Shown here one piece after another: positions 1 through 8,922 of a stretch of 64,000 nt of DNA. The position numbers and the translations under genes were made by a program. Each line of letters begins with the position of its first letter. Positions within the stretch are counted from its first letter, which is position 1. The notes under the pieces are model-generated. The model made no database searches. It was given only the letters and a program-made list of their open reading frames with translations, and was not told where the DNA came from. Source of the DNA: Bacillus sp. RO3 (lineage in GTDB: Bacteria > Bacillota > Bacilli > Bacillales > Bacillaceae_B); assembly GCF_012911895.1 (NCBI RefSeq), contig NZ_JAAXCV010000030.1, positions 1-64,000 on the forward strand. The letters run 5' to 3'.

Positions 1-120
1 TGCTTACAGCTTCCTTCAGATTCCAGGTCACCCTGGACACCCTTGCCTTCAGCTAACGGCTACAACGACCTTCACCGTTCGGGACTTGAACCCTAAAGCG
101 TGTGCACATGCCGGGCACAC
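1..120 (-). mobile_element. 5' end of a bacterial group II intron (partial, runs off left edge)
   Basis: Read on the minus strand from 120 downward, the sequence opens with GTGTGCCCGGCATG and continues through blocks typical of bacterial group II intron domain I: GTTCAAGTCCCGAACGGTGA, CCGTTAGCTGAAGGCAAGG, and TGGAATCTGAAGGAAGC. The GUGYG start is the family 5' splice signature. It begins directly after the T-run of the sspO terminator, the insertion preference known for class C introns. Most of the intron, including any reverse transcriptase, lies outside the window, so activity cannot be judged. Confidence 0.8.
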
Positions 121-124
121 AAAA

Positions 125-158
125 AAACCCGCTCTGAGGATAGTATCAGAGCGGGTTT
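125..158 (-). terminator. Rho-independent terminator of sspO
   Basis: Thirteen-base perfect arms (AAACCCGCTCTGA / TCAGAGCGGGTTT) with an 8-base loop, followed on the minus strand by a run of T. It ends sspO transcription and also forms the 5' exon of the group II intron that starts at 120. Confidence 0.9.
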
Positions 159-255
159 CATTTTTGAATAAACAGGGTAGGGGAAGAAGGGAAGAGCTCG
201 TTACATATAGACGCGTGATTTAGTTAGCACAGTATTCAATTGCCGACAATAAGAA

Positions 256-405
256 TTACTGATTGGTTTTACGTTTCTTATTGAACTGCTTTTGAGCTTC
301 TGTCAATGGTTCATTTGAATACTCTTCATTGTAACCTGCACCTGTCCCTTGTGATTTAGCAGCATTCATACCGGTAATCACATGGTTTGCTTTACGTTTA
401 GCCAT
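256..405 (-). CDS. sspO: Small acid-soluble spore protein O
   Basis: A 49-residue protein starting [20 protein letters not shown] and ending NKKRKTNQ, matching the SspO family in length, lysine richness and the KANHVI.GMN block. SspO is a minor SASP made in the forespore. ATG at 405-403 is preceded by GGAGGTGAT at good spacing. It lies divergent from acnA, as in B. subtilis where sspP-sspO precede citB. The downstream sspP position is occupied by the terminator and a group II intron, so sspP is absent here or displaced. Confidence 0.9.
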   Translation of the reverse strand: MAKRKANHVITGMNAAKSQGTGAGYNEEYSNEPLTEAQKQFNKKRKTNQ

Positions 406-584
406 TTTCTAGATCACCTCCATAAGAATAGAGTTCCACCTTATTCTTCGCCTTATTAGAGGGAGTGGCTGACAGATTTATTTTTTTAAGATAATATTTT
501 TTTGCTGTTGACACGTTTTGACAAAGGCCGAAATGTTGTCATACCAATATTTCTCTAGAAACCTTAAGGAGTTTATGGTTTCAG

Positions 585-599
585 ATAAGAAAAACTTAT
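585..599 (+). promoter_or_regulatory. CcpC-type operator upstream of aconitase
   Basis: ATAA-N7-TTAT (ATAAGAAAAACTTAT) lies about 130 bp before the acnA start. CcpC, the LysR-type catabolite regulator of B. subtilis citB, binds exactly this dyad. A second palindrome, AACAATAA-CT-TTATTGTT, follows at 604-621, and a weak promoter (TTGTTA, N18, TGTATT) can be drawn at 617-646. The rest of the 406-731 gap shows no gene. Confidence 0.65.
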
Positions 600-731
600 C
601 AAAAACAATAACTTTATTGTTATTTACTTATGTAATCGCTTGTATTAAGATGGAAATGTGAGAAAAGTTCGTTAGTTTAGAACGAAAACTTTTCGACTTA
701 TTGTGTGATGTAGTTTAGAGGGGGAATCGAA

Positions 732-3443
732 ATGGCAAAGAACGATGTATTTAATGCACGGTCTTCTTTCGAACTAGAAGGAAAACGTTATCATTATTAT
801 CGTTTAAAAGCGCTTGAAGAAGCAGGAGTAACAAAAATTAATCGCTTACCTTATAGTGTAAAGGTATTGCTTGAGTCTGTACTTCGTCAATTTGACGGAC
901 GTGTGATCAACAAGGAACACGTTGAAAATTTAGCGAACTGGGGCTCAACTGAAGTGAAAGATGCAGAAGTACCATTCAAACCTTCCCGTGTTATCCTTCA
1001 AGACTTCACAGGGGTACCGGCCGTGGTTGATTTAGCATCTTTACGTAAGGCAATGGCTGATATAGGGGGAGACCCTCAAAAGATCAATCCTGAAATCCCG
1101 GTTGATCTTGTTATCGACCATTCCGTACAAGTTGATAAATATGGAACTGCAAATGCATTGCAAGCCAATATGGACCTTGAGTTTGAACGGAACGCAGAGC
1201 GTTATCAGTTCCTTAGCTGGGCTCAAAAAGCATTTGAAAACTATCGTGCTGTTCCGCCTGCAACAGGTATCGTTCACCAAGTTAACTTAGAATATCTGGC
1301 AAATGTTGTACACGCTGTTGAAACAACAGAGGGCGACTTTGAAACGTATCCTGATACATTGGTGGGTACTGATTCTCATACTACGATGATTAACGGTATC
1401 GGTGTATTAGGCTGGGGTGTAGGTGGAATCGAAGCCGAAGCAGGAATGCTTGGTCAACCATCATACTTCCCTATCCCTGAAGTAATCGGGGTGAAATTGA
1501 CTGGAGAACTTCCTAATGGTGCAACAGCTACTGACTTAGCTCTTAAAGTGACACAAGTATTGCGTCAAAAGGGTGTAGTAGGCAAATTTGTTGAGTACTT
1601 CGGAACAGGAGTGGCAACATTACCGCTTGCTGACCGTGCAACCATTGCCAACATGGCTCCAGAGTATGGTGCTACTTGTGGTTTCTTCCCGGTGGATTCT
1701 GAGTCACTGGACTACCTTCGACTAACAGGTCGTGAAGAGGATCATATCAAGATGGTTGAAGAATACCTGAAGAAAAACGAAATGTTCTTCACTCCTGAAA
1801 AAGAAGAGCCAACCTATACAGATGTAGTGGAAATCGACCTTTCTGCCGTGGAACCAAACCTTTCCGGACCAAAACGTCCACAGGATTTGATCCCTCTTTC
1901 TGATATGAAAGAAGCTTTCCAACATGCAATTACAGCTAAAGAAGGAGTTCAAGGCTTCGGTTTAGATGCATCTGAAATCAATAAAACGGCTAAGTATACA
2001 ACAGAAGATGGAAAAGATGTTGTGATGCCTACGGGAGCGATCGGAATCGCTGCCATTACATCATGCACAAACACATCGAACCCATATGTCATGCTGGGTG
2101 CCGGCTTAGTTGCCAAGAAAGCAGTCGAGCTTGGAATGAATGTTCCGGATTACGTGAAAACATCACTCGCGCCAGGCTCTAAAGTTGTAACGGGTTACCT
2201 AAGAGATTCAGGCTTATTGTCATACCTGGAAGATATCGGCTTTAACCTTGTAGGATATGGTTGTACAACATGTATCGGTAACTCTGGTCCATTGCGTCCT
2301 GAGATCGAGAAAGCTGTGTCAGATGCAGATTTACTTCTAACATCTGTATTATCAGGTAATCGTAACTTTGAAGGACGTATCCATCCACTTGTGAAGGCGA
2401 ATTACTTAGCTTCCCCACCTCTTGTGGTTGCTTACGCATTAGCTGGTACAGTGGACATCGACCTCCAAAAAGATTCATTAGGTAAAGATAAAGATGGTAA
2501 TGACGTATTCTTCAAAGACATCTGGCCATCACAAGATGAAGTGAAAGATGCTGTCAAGTCAACCGTTACTCCAGAATTATTCCGTAAAGAATACGAGCAT
2601 GTTTTCTCAGAAAACGAGCGTTGGAATGAGATTAAAACAAGCAACGAGCCTCTTTACAGCTTTGATGAGAACTCGACATACATCCAAAATCCAACATTCT
2701 TTACTGGACTCGCGACTAATCCTGAAGATATTAAAGGTCTAAATGGTCTTCGTGTAGTTGGTAAATTTGGAGATTCCGTTACAACTGACCACATTTCACC
2801 AGCAGGTGCCATCGGTAAAGATACACCGGCTGGAAAATATCTTCGTGCCAATAATGTAGAACCTCGTGATTTTAACTCATATGGTTCACGCCGTGGTAAC
2901 CATGAAGTGATGATGCGCGGGACGTTTGCAAACATCCGCATCCGTAACCAAATTGCTCCTGGCACGGAAGGTGGTTTCACCACTTATTGGCCTGAGAATG
3001 AAGTAATGCCAATGTATGATGCATGCATGAAGTATCAACAAGATGGTACTGGATTAGTCGTACTGGCAGGAAAAGATTACGGTATGGGATCATCCCGTGA
3101 CTGGGCTGCAAAAGGTACAAACCTTTTGGGTATCAAGACTGTTATCGCTGAAAGCTACGAGCGTATCCATCGTTCAAACCTTGTCATGATGGGTGTTCTG
3201 CCACTACAATTCAAGAAGGGTGACAGTGCTGAGTCATTAGGTTTGACTGGTAAGGAAACCATTTCTGTCAATATTACAAATGATGTAAAACCTCGTGATA
3301 TCTTAACGGTTACTGCAGTGGCTGAAGATGGATCGAAAACAGAATTCGAAGTGCTTGCTCGTTTCGATTCTGAAGTAGAAGTAGACTACTACCGTCATGG
3401 TGGTATTCTACAAATGGTACTTCGAAATAAATTACAGGCATAA
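732..3443 (+). CDS. acnA: Aconitate hydratase AcnA
   Basis: Converts citrate to isocitrate in the TCA cycle. In Bacillus the apo-enzyme is also an iron-responsive RNA-binding regulator (family knowledge). The 903-residue length fits AcnA/CitB. The DSHTTMING substrate motif is present, and the three [4Fe-4S] ligands are seen as Cys445 (TSCTNTSNP) and Cys511/Cys514 ([13 protein letters not shown]). The C-terminal swivel domain has [16 protein letters not shown] and [13 protein letters not shown] follows GAGGGGGAATCGA. The gene is monocistronic, with its own terminator, and the upstream CcpC-like box suggests repression by CcpC and response to citrate. Confidence 0.97.
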   Translation: MAKNDVFNARSSFELEGKRYHYYRLKALEEAGVTKINRLPYSVKVLLESVLRQFDGRVINKEHVENLANWGSTEVKDAEVPFKPSRVILQDFTGVPAVVDLASLRKAMADIGGDPQKINPEIPVDLVIDHSVQVDKYGTANALQANMDLEFERNAERYQFLSWAQKAFENYRAVPPATGIVHQVNLEYLANVVHAVETTEGDFETYPDTLVGTDSHTTMINGIGVLGWGVGGIEAEAGMLGQPSYFPIPEVIGVKLTGELPNGATATDLALKVTQVLRQKGVVGKFVEYFGTGVATLPLADRATIANMAPEYGATCGFFPVDSESLDYLRLTGREEDHIKMVEEYLKKNEMFFTPEKEEPTYTDVVEIDLSAVEPNLSGPKRPQDLIPLSDMKEAFQHAITAKEGVQGFGLDASEINKTAKYTTEDGKDVVMPTGAIGIAAITSCTNTSNPYVMLGAGLVAKKAVELGMNVPDYVKTSLAPGSKVVTGYLRDSGLLSYLEDIGFNLVGYGCTTCIGNSGPLRPEIEKAVSDADLLLTSVLSGNRNFEGRIHPLVKANYLASPPLVVAYALAGTVDIDLQKDSLGKDKDGNDVFFKDIWPSQDEVKDAVKSTVTPELFRKEYEHVFSENERWNEIKTSNEPLYSFDENSTYIQNPTFFTGLATNPEDIKGLNGLRVVGKFGDSVTTDHISPAGAIGKDTPAGKYLRANNVEPRDFNSYGSRRGNHEVMMRGTFANIRIRNQIAPGTEGGFTTYWPENEVMPMYDACMKYQQDGTGLVVLAGKDYGMGSSRDWAAKGTNLLGIKTVIAESYERIHRSNLVMMGVLPLQFKKGDSAESLGLTGKETISVNITNDVKPRDILTVTAVAEDGSKTEFEVLARFDSEVEVDYYRHGGILQMVLRNKLQA

Positions 3444-3452
3444 TGACTGCCT

Positions 3453-3480
3453 AAGTCCCGGGTTTCCCGGGACTTTTTTT
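3453..3480 (+). terminator. acnA terminator
   Basis: AAGTCCCGGG-TTT-CCCGGGACTT followed by seven T; perfect 10-bp stem, 10 bases after the acnA stop. Confidence 0.93.
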
Positions 3481-3576
3481 ATTTCTTCCATTGTTGTTCT
3501 CCAATACCTGGACTAAAAACAGACAAGCAGTCATAAGATGGTAATACGATTATTTCACAGAGAGGAGCGTTCTCCC

Positions 3577-4164
3577 TTGAAATCCATTTTTGGGACTTTG
3601 CTTGTGATTTTATTCATTTTCGCATTCTACATGGAAAATAAATCAAATCCCCATATCTTTTCAGAAAATACATTTCAACAAACAGAGTCGTATGATCAAC
3701 TCATTGATATAGAAGAAGGAGAGTTGCCAGAAGCAACACCCTCAGAAAACTTTCCAGGACCAAATGTAGGAGACCGGGCCATCGACTTTAAACTTGAGAC
3801 ATTAGAGGGTAAATCCATTACACTGTCTGACTTAAAAGGAAAAAAAGTGATTTTAAACTTCTGGGCCACCTGGTGTCCACCCTGTAAAGAAGAAATGCCA
3901 ATCATGCAACAATTCCATGAACAATACGGTACAGATGTAAAAATCCTGGCGGTCAATATCGATCCCCAATACAACGTAAAAGAATACCAAAAAGCAATGG
4001 GACTAACCTTTCCCATCCTCTTGGATAAAGACGACAAAATAAACAACGCCTACGACATCCTAACTGTCCCAACAACCTTTGTCATCAATGAAAAAGGCAT
4101 CATCACCCACAAACAAATCGGCGCTATCACCACCCTTGACGCCTTCACCGCATTAATTGAGTGA
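3577..4164 (+). CDS. yneN: Membrane-anchored thioredoxin-family thiol-disulfide protein (YneN/ResA-like)
   Basis: An N-terminal membrane anchor (SIFGTLLVILFIFAFYM) precedes an AhpC/TSA-Redoxin fold of ResA/StoA type. The active site is WATWCPPCKEEMP and a cis-proline loop VPTTFVINEKG is visible. It probably reduces or exchanges disulfides outside the membrane. The position after acnA matches B. subtilis yneN. The open frame extends back to ATG 3538, but that has no ribosome site. TTG at 3577 has AGAGGAG nine bases upstream and starts right at the anchor, so I prefer it (195 residues). Confidence 0.85.
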   Translation: MKSIFGTLLVILFIFAFYMENKSNPHIFSENTFQQTESYDQLIDIEEGELPEATPSENFPGPNVGDRAIDFKLETLEGKSITLSDLKGKKVILNFWATWCPPCKEEMPIMQQFHEQYGTDVKILAVNIDPQYNVKEYQKAMGLTFPILLDKDDKINNAYDILTVPTTFVINEKGIITHKQIGAITTLDAFTALIE

Positions 4165-4279
4165 GGGACGGACCTCAACTTAACCTATAGCTAACCTCTT
4201 CCATTGTGACCTTTGTTTAAAATATCTGACATTTGGATATACTATTGGTAACACTACAATGGAAAGCGAGGGGAATCAA

Positions 4280-4426
4280 TTGCGCAGACCTAGGAAAAAA
4301 TCTTTTGCAGATCTTGTGAAAGAGAATAAAAAACAACTCCTTCTGGATCAGGATGCCATTGATGCGATTGAAGAACGAATCGATGCAAGACTTGAAATTA
4401 AGCGACCGATGGGCAAAGCCGAGTAA
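4280..4426 (+). CDS. FbpB-family small basic protein
   Basis: A 48-residue product beginning MRRPRKKSFADLVKENKKQL and ending RPMGKAE. The basic N-terminus and the charged helix with IEERI..RLE match the FbpB-type small basic proteins of Bacillus, which in B. subtilis help the Fur-controlled sRNA FsrA spare iron. The TTG start (4280) follows GCGAGGGG. No clear Fur box is visible upstream. Its position beside aconitase, an FsrA target in B. subtilis, is suggestive but could be coincidence. Confidence 0.7.
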   Translation: MRRPRKKSFADLVKENKKQLLLDQDAIDAIEERIDARLEIKRPMGKAE

Positions 4427-4531
4427 GAAATTACGAGGCTTATTTTTTTGTCTCCTTAAATGATTCTGCCAATTATTACGCCTTTTCTTCTATCCCATTT
4501 TGGTAATCATATTAGTAAGGAGGGGAAGTTA

Positions 4532-4675
4532 ATGAGCAATCCAAAAGGAAGTCAGAATCATTTTGCACCAAACCATATCGGTACACAATCAAGAGCTGCC
4601 GGTGGCAACAAAGGGAAACAAATGCAGGATAAATCAGGTAAGCACGCTCAAGTCATCCAGACAAAGGGTGAATAA
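4532..4675 (+). CDS. sspN: Small acid-soluble spore protein N
   Basis: A 47-residue protein starting [20 protein letters not shown], with [16 protein letters not shown], the SspN signature. It is a forespore-made minor SASP. ATG 4532 is preceded by AAGGAGGGG. The order sspN then tlp equals the B. subtilis sspN-tlp operon. The open frame starts further upstream at 4460 but only this ATG has a ribosome site and family match. Confidence 0.93.
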   Translation: MSNPKGSQNHFAPNHIGTQSRAAGGNKGKQMQDKSGKHAQVIQTKGE

Positions 4676-4742
4676 CGCTTATTTATGAATAGGGTCTGAC
4701 ATGAAGGTCCGTCCCCAATATGAATAACAGGAGGAATGAAGG

Positions 4743-4970
4743 ATGGCATGGAATAAACCGAATCCGGATGATCGCAGTGATAACGTAGAGAAGCTTCAAG
4801 GGATGGTTCAGCATACGATCGAGAATATGGAGAGAGCTGAGGAGTCCATGGCTTTCACTGACAGTGAGGAGCAGCTTCAGTCCATTAAAGATAAAAACGA
4901 GCGCCGCAGGGAAAGCCTGCAGGCATTTCGTAACGAGATCAAAGACGAGGCTCATCAAACAGAGCAATAA
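4743..4970 (+). CDS. tlp: Small acid-soluble spore protein Tlp
   Basis: A 75-residue, highly charged protein starting MAWNKPNPDDRSDNVEKLQ, the Tlp (thioredoxin-like protein) family signature. Tlp is a spore-specific SASP despite its name. ATG follows ACAGGAGGAATGAAGG. It is the second gene of the sspN-tlp pair and ends before a strong terminator. The 67-bp gap from sspN contains GGTCCGTCCCC, a scrap of a dispersed Bacillus repeat. Confidence 0.92.
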   Translation: MAWNKPNPDDRSDNVEKLQGMVQHTIENMERAEESMAFTDSEEQLQSIKDKNERRRESLQAFRNEIKDEAHQTEQ

Positions 4971-4980
4971 TAGCCGTAAG

Positions 4981-5014
4981 ACCCGAACAGCGAAGCCCTG
5001 CTGTTCGGGTTTTA
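4981..5014 (+). terminator. tlp terminator
   Basis: ACCCGAACAGC / GCTGTTCGGGT 11-bp stem with 8-base loop and T-rich tail. Confidence 0.9.
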
Positions 5015-5112
5015 TCCTTCATCACCGAATCCAAAGCCAATCTGTTCATTGCACTCTTTAATTATGCTAAAATGAAAAAGTACTGATGATTAGCTTAAAG
5101 AGGGTGTAGTGA

Positions 5113-5529
5113 ATGAAAGTTGCTGAAAAAACCATTGAGGTCCGATACGCAGAGACTGATCAAATGGGAGTTGTGTATCATGCAAACTACCTTGTTTGGA
5201 TGGAATTAGGAAGGACTCAACTCATTGAAGATCTGGGATTCAGATATGCGGACATTGAAAAAGAAGGCATTCTTTCTCCTGTCATCGATCTGAATGTCAG
5301 CTATAAAACTCCCGTTCGTTACGGAGAGAAAGCGTTTGTTAAGACGTGGATTGAAGAATATGACGGACTGAGAATTACATATGCTTACGAAATTTATAAT
5401 GGACAAAATCAACTTGCCATTACAGGACAATCTAAACATGTTTGTGTCAAGCAGGAAACCTTCCGACCGGTTTCAATAAGGAAGTTGTTTCCTCATTGGC
5501 ATGACGCATACGAAAAGGCAAAGAAGTGA
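5113..5529 (+). CDS. yneP: YbgC/FadM-type acyl-CoA thioesterase (YneP)
   Basis: A 138-residue hot-dog fold 4HBT protein. The catalytic block RYAETDQMGVVYHANYLVWM carries the family aspartate, followed by helix ELGRTQLIEDLG. It hydrolyses acyl-CoA thioesters; the physiological substrate is unknown. ATG follows AAAGAGGGTGTAGTGA. It is in the conserved yneP-yneQ order. Confidence 0.92.
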   Translation: MKVAEKTIEVRYAETDQMGVVYHANYLVWMELGRTQLIEDLGFRYADIEKEGILSPVIDLNVSYKTPVRYGEKAFVKTWIEEYDGLRITYAYEIYNGQNQLAITGQSKHVCVKQETFRPVSIRKLFPHWHDAYEKAKK

Positions 5530-5586
5530 TCGATCTCCCTAGTTAGGATGCCTTCTCAAAAAGGCAAGAAGGAAAGGAAGATCTCT

Positions 5587-5892
5587 ATGGCATTCGGACT
5601 GACCAGACATGAATTACAAACATGGAAGCAGCGTGTAAAGCAGGGAGAGGTTGCATTCCTCACTCATTATTGGGTAGATGACCGATTTCCTCATGCACGA
5701 TCTGTCACAAAAGTGGGCTGCAGTAATCTCATTACATTATCTCGATGGGGAGAAAAATATGGATTGAAGAAAGAATGGATTCATGAGAGGGAAGACGGTT
5801 TTCCCCATTACGACTTAATAGGAGACATTCAATATGAAATTCTCATTAAAGAAGGCCTCCACGACCATATCACCCGTTTTCTCAAAAACTGA
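5587..5892 (+). CDS. yneQ: YneQ family protein
   Basis: A 101-residue soluble protein of unknown function, starting MAFGLTRHELQTWKQRVKQG. Neighbourhood and length agree with B. subtilis YneQ. The open frame reaches back to 5548, but ATG 5587 has AAGGAAG at proper spacing and the family start. It is likely cotranscribed with yneP (57 bp apart), and a convergent terminator separates it from yneR. Confidence 0.8.
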   Translation: MAFGLTRHELQTWKQRVKQGEVAFLTHYWVDDRFPHARSVTKVGCSNLITLSRWGEKYGLKKEWIHEREDGFPHYDLIGDIQYEILIKEGLHDHITRFLKN

Positions 5893-5916
5893 AAATGCTG
5901 GCTATCGCCAGCATTT
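5893..5916. terminator. Bidirectional terminator yneQ/yneR
   Basis: AAATGCTGGC-TATC-GCCAGCATTT between convergent genes. Confidence 0.8.
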
Positions 5917-5925
5917 CAATCGGTC

Positions 5926-6216
5926 TTATTTTTTGTATTCGTAAGAAGGTTCCTCAAGCTCTTTATCGTAATGAACATGTAGATCATGACCATCGAAGAA
6001 CCATAAATCTCTTTCTTCGATAAAAAATTCCCGGTTTTCGATTTCAACAAGTTCTCCAATATCAACCGGTTCGTCTTTGCTCACACCTAATGAAAAACTG
6101 TCATGCAGAGGACTGGAACCTCCATAACGTACATAAAAACGAATTTGTTCGCCTTCTTCTACAAGCATTTCGTTCTTAAACCACGAAAGAGCTTCTTTTG
6201 AAATATGTATCTTCAT
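5926..6216 (-). CDS. yneR: HesB/YneR-family protein lacking cysteines
   Basis: A 96-residue protein of the HesB-like (IscA-related) fold, as in B. subtilis YneR: MKIHISKEALSWFKNEM, FYVRYGG, then FFIEERDLWFFDGHDL. No cysteine is present, so it cannot ligate an Fe-S cluster in the manner of IscA; its role is unknown. ATG has AAAGGAGTCTCATCG upstream on the minus strand. Confidence 0.85.
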   Translation of the reverse strand: MKIHISKEALSWFKNEMLVEEGEQIRFYVRYGGSSPLHDSFSLGVSKDEPVDIGELVEIENREFFIEERDLWFFDGHDLHVHYDKELEEPSYEYKK

Positions 6217-6346
6217 CGATGAGACTCCTTTCTCTACAGGGGATTTCCCCAGAGTGTTCTTGATTTCTGGACATAGAAGGTTTCATTTCATATTATATAC
6301 ATAGAAAAGGTGGAACATCTACTAATACGCATAAAGGATGAGACGA

Positions 6347-6607
6347 ATGAATACTCAAGCATTATTATACTACATAGGTGCATTTATATTTGCCGGATTA
6401 AGTGTATTGACCTTCCTGCAATTGCACGATTCAAAATATCAGTTGGAAGCAGGGACCTTCATAATCATCTCAGCAGTCATTTATTACGGGATGGTGGCAC
6501 TATTCTTTAAGGGATCGCGGAAAACATTTTTCCTGGCAAATGCCTTTCTGGCTGTTTTGGCCCTCGCAGGGATATTCTTTAATTCATTGCTCTTTGGCGG
6601 ACATTAA
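6347..6607 (+). CDS. Small membrane protein, three predicted helices
   Basis: An 86-residue protein of unknown function with hydrophobic segments near residues 4-25, 35-55 and 62-84 separated by short charged loops (LHDSKYQLE, KGSRK). ATG 6347 has AAAGGA about ten bases upstream; an alternative ATG at 6338 is too close to that site. It is a single gene between yneR and a terminator. Confidence 0.7.
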   Translation: MNTQALLYYIGAFIFAGLSVLTFLQLHDSKYQLEAGTFIIISAVIYYGMVALFFKGSRKTFFLANAFLAVLALAGIFFNSLLFGGH

Positions 6608-6642
6608 AAAACGAGCTCCCTTGAACGGGTGCTCGTTTTTTG
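6606..6642. terminator. Terminator between small membrane protein and capA-like gene
   Basis: AAAACGAGC / GCTCGTTTT stem with internal CCC/GGG pairing and a T-run; serves convergent genes. Confidence 0.8.
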
Positions 6643-6679
6643 TTAACGCCTATTGCTTCGGGTGAATAGAAAGTGGCAT

Positions 6680-7846
6680 TTATTCCGGTAGCCCATTCAC
6701 CATATGAGAAACCATTTCTGCTTCTGAATACCCAATCATTCCGTTGTTATTAGCGAAATCAAGAGGATAGATCCTGTAGTTATTGTATTGATGTTCATAA
6801 ACAAACGTGGGCTGGAAATCAATTGAAGGGAAGCTGATGACAGATCCACCGGGATTCATCGTTTTTTCCACTTGAACCGTAACCATTCCCCCGATGTCTT
6901 TGAAATCATCTTTCTGTCCAGAAAGAAAATTTCCTAATGAATAGATGACAACTGCTTCTCGGCCGTCACCCGTCTTATACGTCTGGATTGGCTGCAGGAC
7001 ATGTGGATGATGTCCATAGATGATATCGACACCGTTTTCCGTCAAAACCTTCGCCAGTCTTTCCTGTTCTTCAGTGGGGAAGCGCTGGTATTCATTCCCC
7101 CAATGCAGACTCATCACAACTAAATCAATATCCATATTTCTCGCTTTCTCAATTTCCCGGATCATATTTTGTTCATCGATTAAATTGACTAAGTAGTCTT
7201 TTCCCTTTGGAACTGGTATCCCGTTTGTGCCATACGTGTACGAAAGCAGTGCGAACTTTATCCCATTGACGTTGAAAGTACGGATTCGTTCCTTGTCTTC
7301 AGGACTTTTAAACGCACCCACATACGGCATGGATATTTTCTCATAATAGTCGATCGCACTCAGAAGACCTTTCTCCCCTTGGTCCAAAGAGTGGTTATTA
7401 GCTGTCGTGACTGCATCTACACCGACGTTCTGTAATGCTTCTACAATTTCTTTCGGACTATTGAAGAGAGGGTAACTGGAAACACCCAGTTCCACTCCAG
7501 CCGGTGTAGATTCCTGGTTGGCAATCAGGAAATCAGGCGATGCCAGCATGTCTTTTATAGGGGCGAACATAGGGTTGAAGTTATACCCGTTTTCAACTTC
7601 CGCATCCTTATATACCGTATCGTGGAGCAAAATGTCCCCGATGGCGGCAAGAGTTGCACTGGACTTTATCGATTTACCTGATGCTTGAACTTCTCTTGTA
7701 CTATGCAGGATAGAGTAAAAGTCCTCTTCCTCTTCACCTCTTATTGAACTGTTCCAGTCTGAAAATTGGTCATTGACAAGATATCCAATGACCAACAGGA
7801 ATGAAGCACAAAGGAATAGTCCTGTCATTAATCGTCTTGTAGTCAT
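6680..7846 (-). CDS. CapA/PgsA-family metallophosphatase-like exported protein
   Basis: A 388-residue protein with an N-terminal signal anchor (LFLCASFLLVIGYLVN). The PGA_cap/CapA domain shows IGDILLHD, NHSLDQGEKGL, SLHWGNEYQ and YGHHPHVLQP. The family is related to poly-gamma-glutamate capsule CapA and to calcineurin-like phosphatases. No capB/capC neighbours are present, so a capsule role is not supported; a cell-envelope role is inference. B. subtilis YwtB is a relative by family. Confidence 0.85.
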   Translation of the reverse strand: MTTRRLMTGLFLCASFLLVIGYLVNDQFSDWNSSIRGEEEEDFYSILHSTREVQASGKSIKSSATLAAIGDILLHDTVYKDAEVENGYNFNPMFAPIKDMLASPDFLIANQESTPAGVELGVSSYPLFNSPKEIVEALQNVGVDAVTTANNHSLDQGEKGLLSAIDYYEKISMPYVGAFKSPEDKERIRTFNVNGIKFALLSYTYGTNGIPVPKGKDYLVNLIDEQNMIREIEKARNMDIDLVVMSLHWGNEYQRFPTEEQERLAKVLTENGVDIIYGHHPHVLQPIQTYKTGDGREAVVIYSLGNFLSGQKDDFKDIGGMVTVQVEKTMNPGGSVISFPSIDFQPTFVYEHQYNNYRIYPLDFANNNGMIGYSEAEMVSHMVNGLPE

Positions 7847-8095
7847 AATTCATCATCCTTTATTTTTACACTACCTCTATTTTACAAAAAAAATGGGGGA
7901 TTGGGTGATATTTAAGAAAATATTGGGGGAAAATAGCCATTTTTGTGAATTTCGCACTGTTACGTATGACTTAAGATCACTCCCCGCAAAGAAAACAGGC
8001 CAGACGAACAGAATGTGCCGTTTTAGAGGAAACTGCCTCATCATCTTTCTCAAAAGAGTAAATGGGTATACCTGTTTAATCCATTCACCCATTAT

Positions 8096-8126
8096 AAAAA
8101 GCACCCCTATATAACATGAGGGTGCC
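8096..8126 (-). terminator. plsY terminator
   Basis: On the minus strand GGCACCC ... GGGGTGC followed by TTTTTAT, just after plsY. Confidence 0.75.
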
Positions 8127-8142
8127 TTCAGATTTGGTGGCG

Positions 8143-8724
8143 TTACAGCCATTTAATTTTTGGTTCGGTTTTATTCTTTATCCGGATTATATTGGCCCGG
8201 TGCCTATAAACAACGAAGAGGGTCAGGATTCCAACGACAATAATGAGAGGGACATCCCCAGTGAAAATCGAGTACGTAAAGGCAAGTACTGCAGCGATCA
8301 TTGAAGAAAGTGACACATACTTCGTAACATATAAACAAAGGAAAAACACTACCAATAAAATTAAAAATAAAATGTAATGATACCCAAGAAGGACCCCTGC
8401 AGAGGTTGCAACTGCTTTCCCCCCCCTGAAGTTCGCGAACACGGGATACATATGACCGATCACAGCAAATACCCCGGCTAATAACATATGTACGTCACTT
8501 GCCAACAGCAATGGCAATAGAGTTGCCACGGTTCCTTTTAAAATATCCATGATTGTAACAATCATACCGGCCTTCACACCCAAGGTTCTGAATGTGTTGG
8601 TTCCACCCAGATTGCCACTTCCATGCTCACGGATATCTTTTCCGTAGAACGTCTTTCCTATCAGCAATCCTGATGGGATAGAACCTAATAAATATGATAA
8701 TACGAGAATAAGGGCAAAAATCAT
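8143..8724 (-). CDS. plsY: Glycerol-3-phosphate acyltransferase PlsY
   Basis: An integral membrane enzyme that transfers the acyl group from acyl-phosphate (made by PlsX) to sn-glycerol-3-phosphate, the first step of phospholipid synthesis. The family motifs are all visible: [25 protein letters not shown] and [11 protein letters not shown], in a five-helix protein of 193 residues. ATG 8724 with AAAGGAG eight bases away is preferred over GTG 8730, which nearly touches that site. It is yneS in the B. subtilis order, here separated from yneT by a transported-solute block. Confidence 0.95.
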   Translation of the reverse strand: MIFALILVLSYLLGSIPSGLLIGKTFYGKDIREHGSGNLGGTNTFRTLGVKAGMIVTIMDILKGTVATLLPLLLASDVHMLLAGVFAVIGHMYPVFANFRGGKAVATSAGVLLGYHYILFLILLVVFFLCLYVTKYVSLSSMIAAVLAFTYSIFTGDVPLIIVVGILTLFVVYRHRANIIRIKNKTEPKIKWL

Positions 8725-8922
8725 TATCACTGCTCCTTTAAATGAACTAATCCACTTTTATTTTAACATGTTTTCCATAGGTTGGGGGAAAAATCATCAA
8801 AATATTTAGTACCTGTTCATAATAGTAGATGATATTATATTTTCTTTCAAATAATGATCCAGACAGTCATTTGTATGTTAAAATGGACACAATTTACATA
8901 TTTGAAATGAAGGTGTACTAAT

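Noticed and set aside
2654..2983. 109-codon minus-strand open frame inside acnA
   Set aside because: No ribosome site, no family resemblance, and it lies wholly within a well-conserved gene; codon shadow.
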